Below are positions 59,678-60,000 of a stretch of DNA of 60,000 nucleotides, in pieces. This DNA comes from Cristatella mucedo. Taxonomy: Eukaryota > Bryozoa > Phylactolaemata > Cristatellidae. The stretch covers positions 984,001 through 1,044,000 of the forward strand of contig WPIO01000036.1 of assembly GCA_009760855.2 (NCBI GenBank). Direction: 5' to 3'. The position numbers and the translations under genes were made by a program. Numbering within the stretch: position 1 is the stretch's first letter; each line of letters opens with the position of its first letter. The notes beneath the pieces were generated by a model. That model was not told where the DNA came from, searched no databases, and worked only from the letters and a program-made list of their open reading frames with translations.

Positions 59678-60000
59678 ACAACCCGGGTCGTGAAGAGCGA
59701 GCACCTTACCACAGGGCTAAGACCCCGAGGCAACCGTCCTGATCAAAAAGCATATTTTGGTACACAGTTCACCATAATAGTCACAAGAAATGAAACTAGC
59801 ACAAAATCACAACTGAGTGTCCTTGGTAATTATTGAGGACCTGCCACGTGAAAAATTATCCCAGACGCCGTGTAGTGGCGTCTGGACTAGTATCCGTAAA
59901 GCAGCAAATGTAATGTACTTAGTTCCACAAACTTGTCAGATATATATCCTGAGCACCGGGTTTTATCCCTGCTCCTGTCAAAAGGCTATTGTTGGGCCTT

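Overview
This is nuclear DNA from an animal, most likely an invertebrate. It has spliced genes with GT-AG introns and animal-type proteins, and it carries many tRNA-derived SINEs, 3' fragments of a LINE, a Ty3/gypsy relic, a Mutator-like DNA transposon and long microsatellites. I cannot name the species. No operons, prokaryotic signals, CRISPR arrays or bacterial mobile elements are visible.

Three host genes can be read with confidence. (1) Plus strand, 1199-16918: eight coding exons of an ethanolaminephosphotransferase (EPT1/SELENOI family), lacking only the first exon, which should lie left of the window. (2) Minus strand, 17267-23047: a complete four-exon UPF0235/DUF167 gene (C15orf40 homologue). 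The two genes converge tail to tail, with 348 bp between stop codons that include a long (GA)n tract. (3) Minus strand, 56680-57723: an intronless class-B DnaJ/HSP40 gene (DNAJB1/4/5 type) with a TATA box and a well-formed heat-shock element just upstream.

The middle of the window (23-56 kb) is mostly transposon ground. A decayed Ty3/gypsy element (about 31.4-34.45 kb) keeps recognisable protease, reverse transcriptase, RNase H and integrase pieces. These are broken by frameshifts, stops, an internal insertion, a short tandem duplication, a SINE and loss of most of the integrase core. A Mutator-like transposon (about 45.5-48.65 kb) keeps a 619-codon uninterrupted transposase ORF. It sits inside an older minus-strand LINE copy, which was also hit by a second LINE in the opposite orientation.

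One LINE family and at least two SINE families recur throughout. The LINE 3' tail and one SINE tail share the same hairpin-forming end, which suggests that the SINE borrows the LINE machinery. Several microsatellites appear to have grown out of that tail. A truncated 5S rRNA-like pseudogene lies in an intron of the C15orf40 homologue.

The remaining open frames are mostly low-complexity, repeat-derived or unrecognised. Some splice-consistent candidate exons (about 34.8-35.2, 40.2 and 43.4-43.7 kb) and two degraded coding-like stretches (40.5-41.2 and 50.7-51.3 kb) are flagged with low confidence. I did not find a convincing new multi-gene system. The most interesting items are the nested transposon stratigraphy, the shared LINE/SINE tail, and the two small-exon genes recovered by splice phase.
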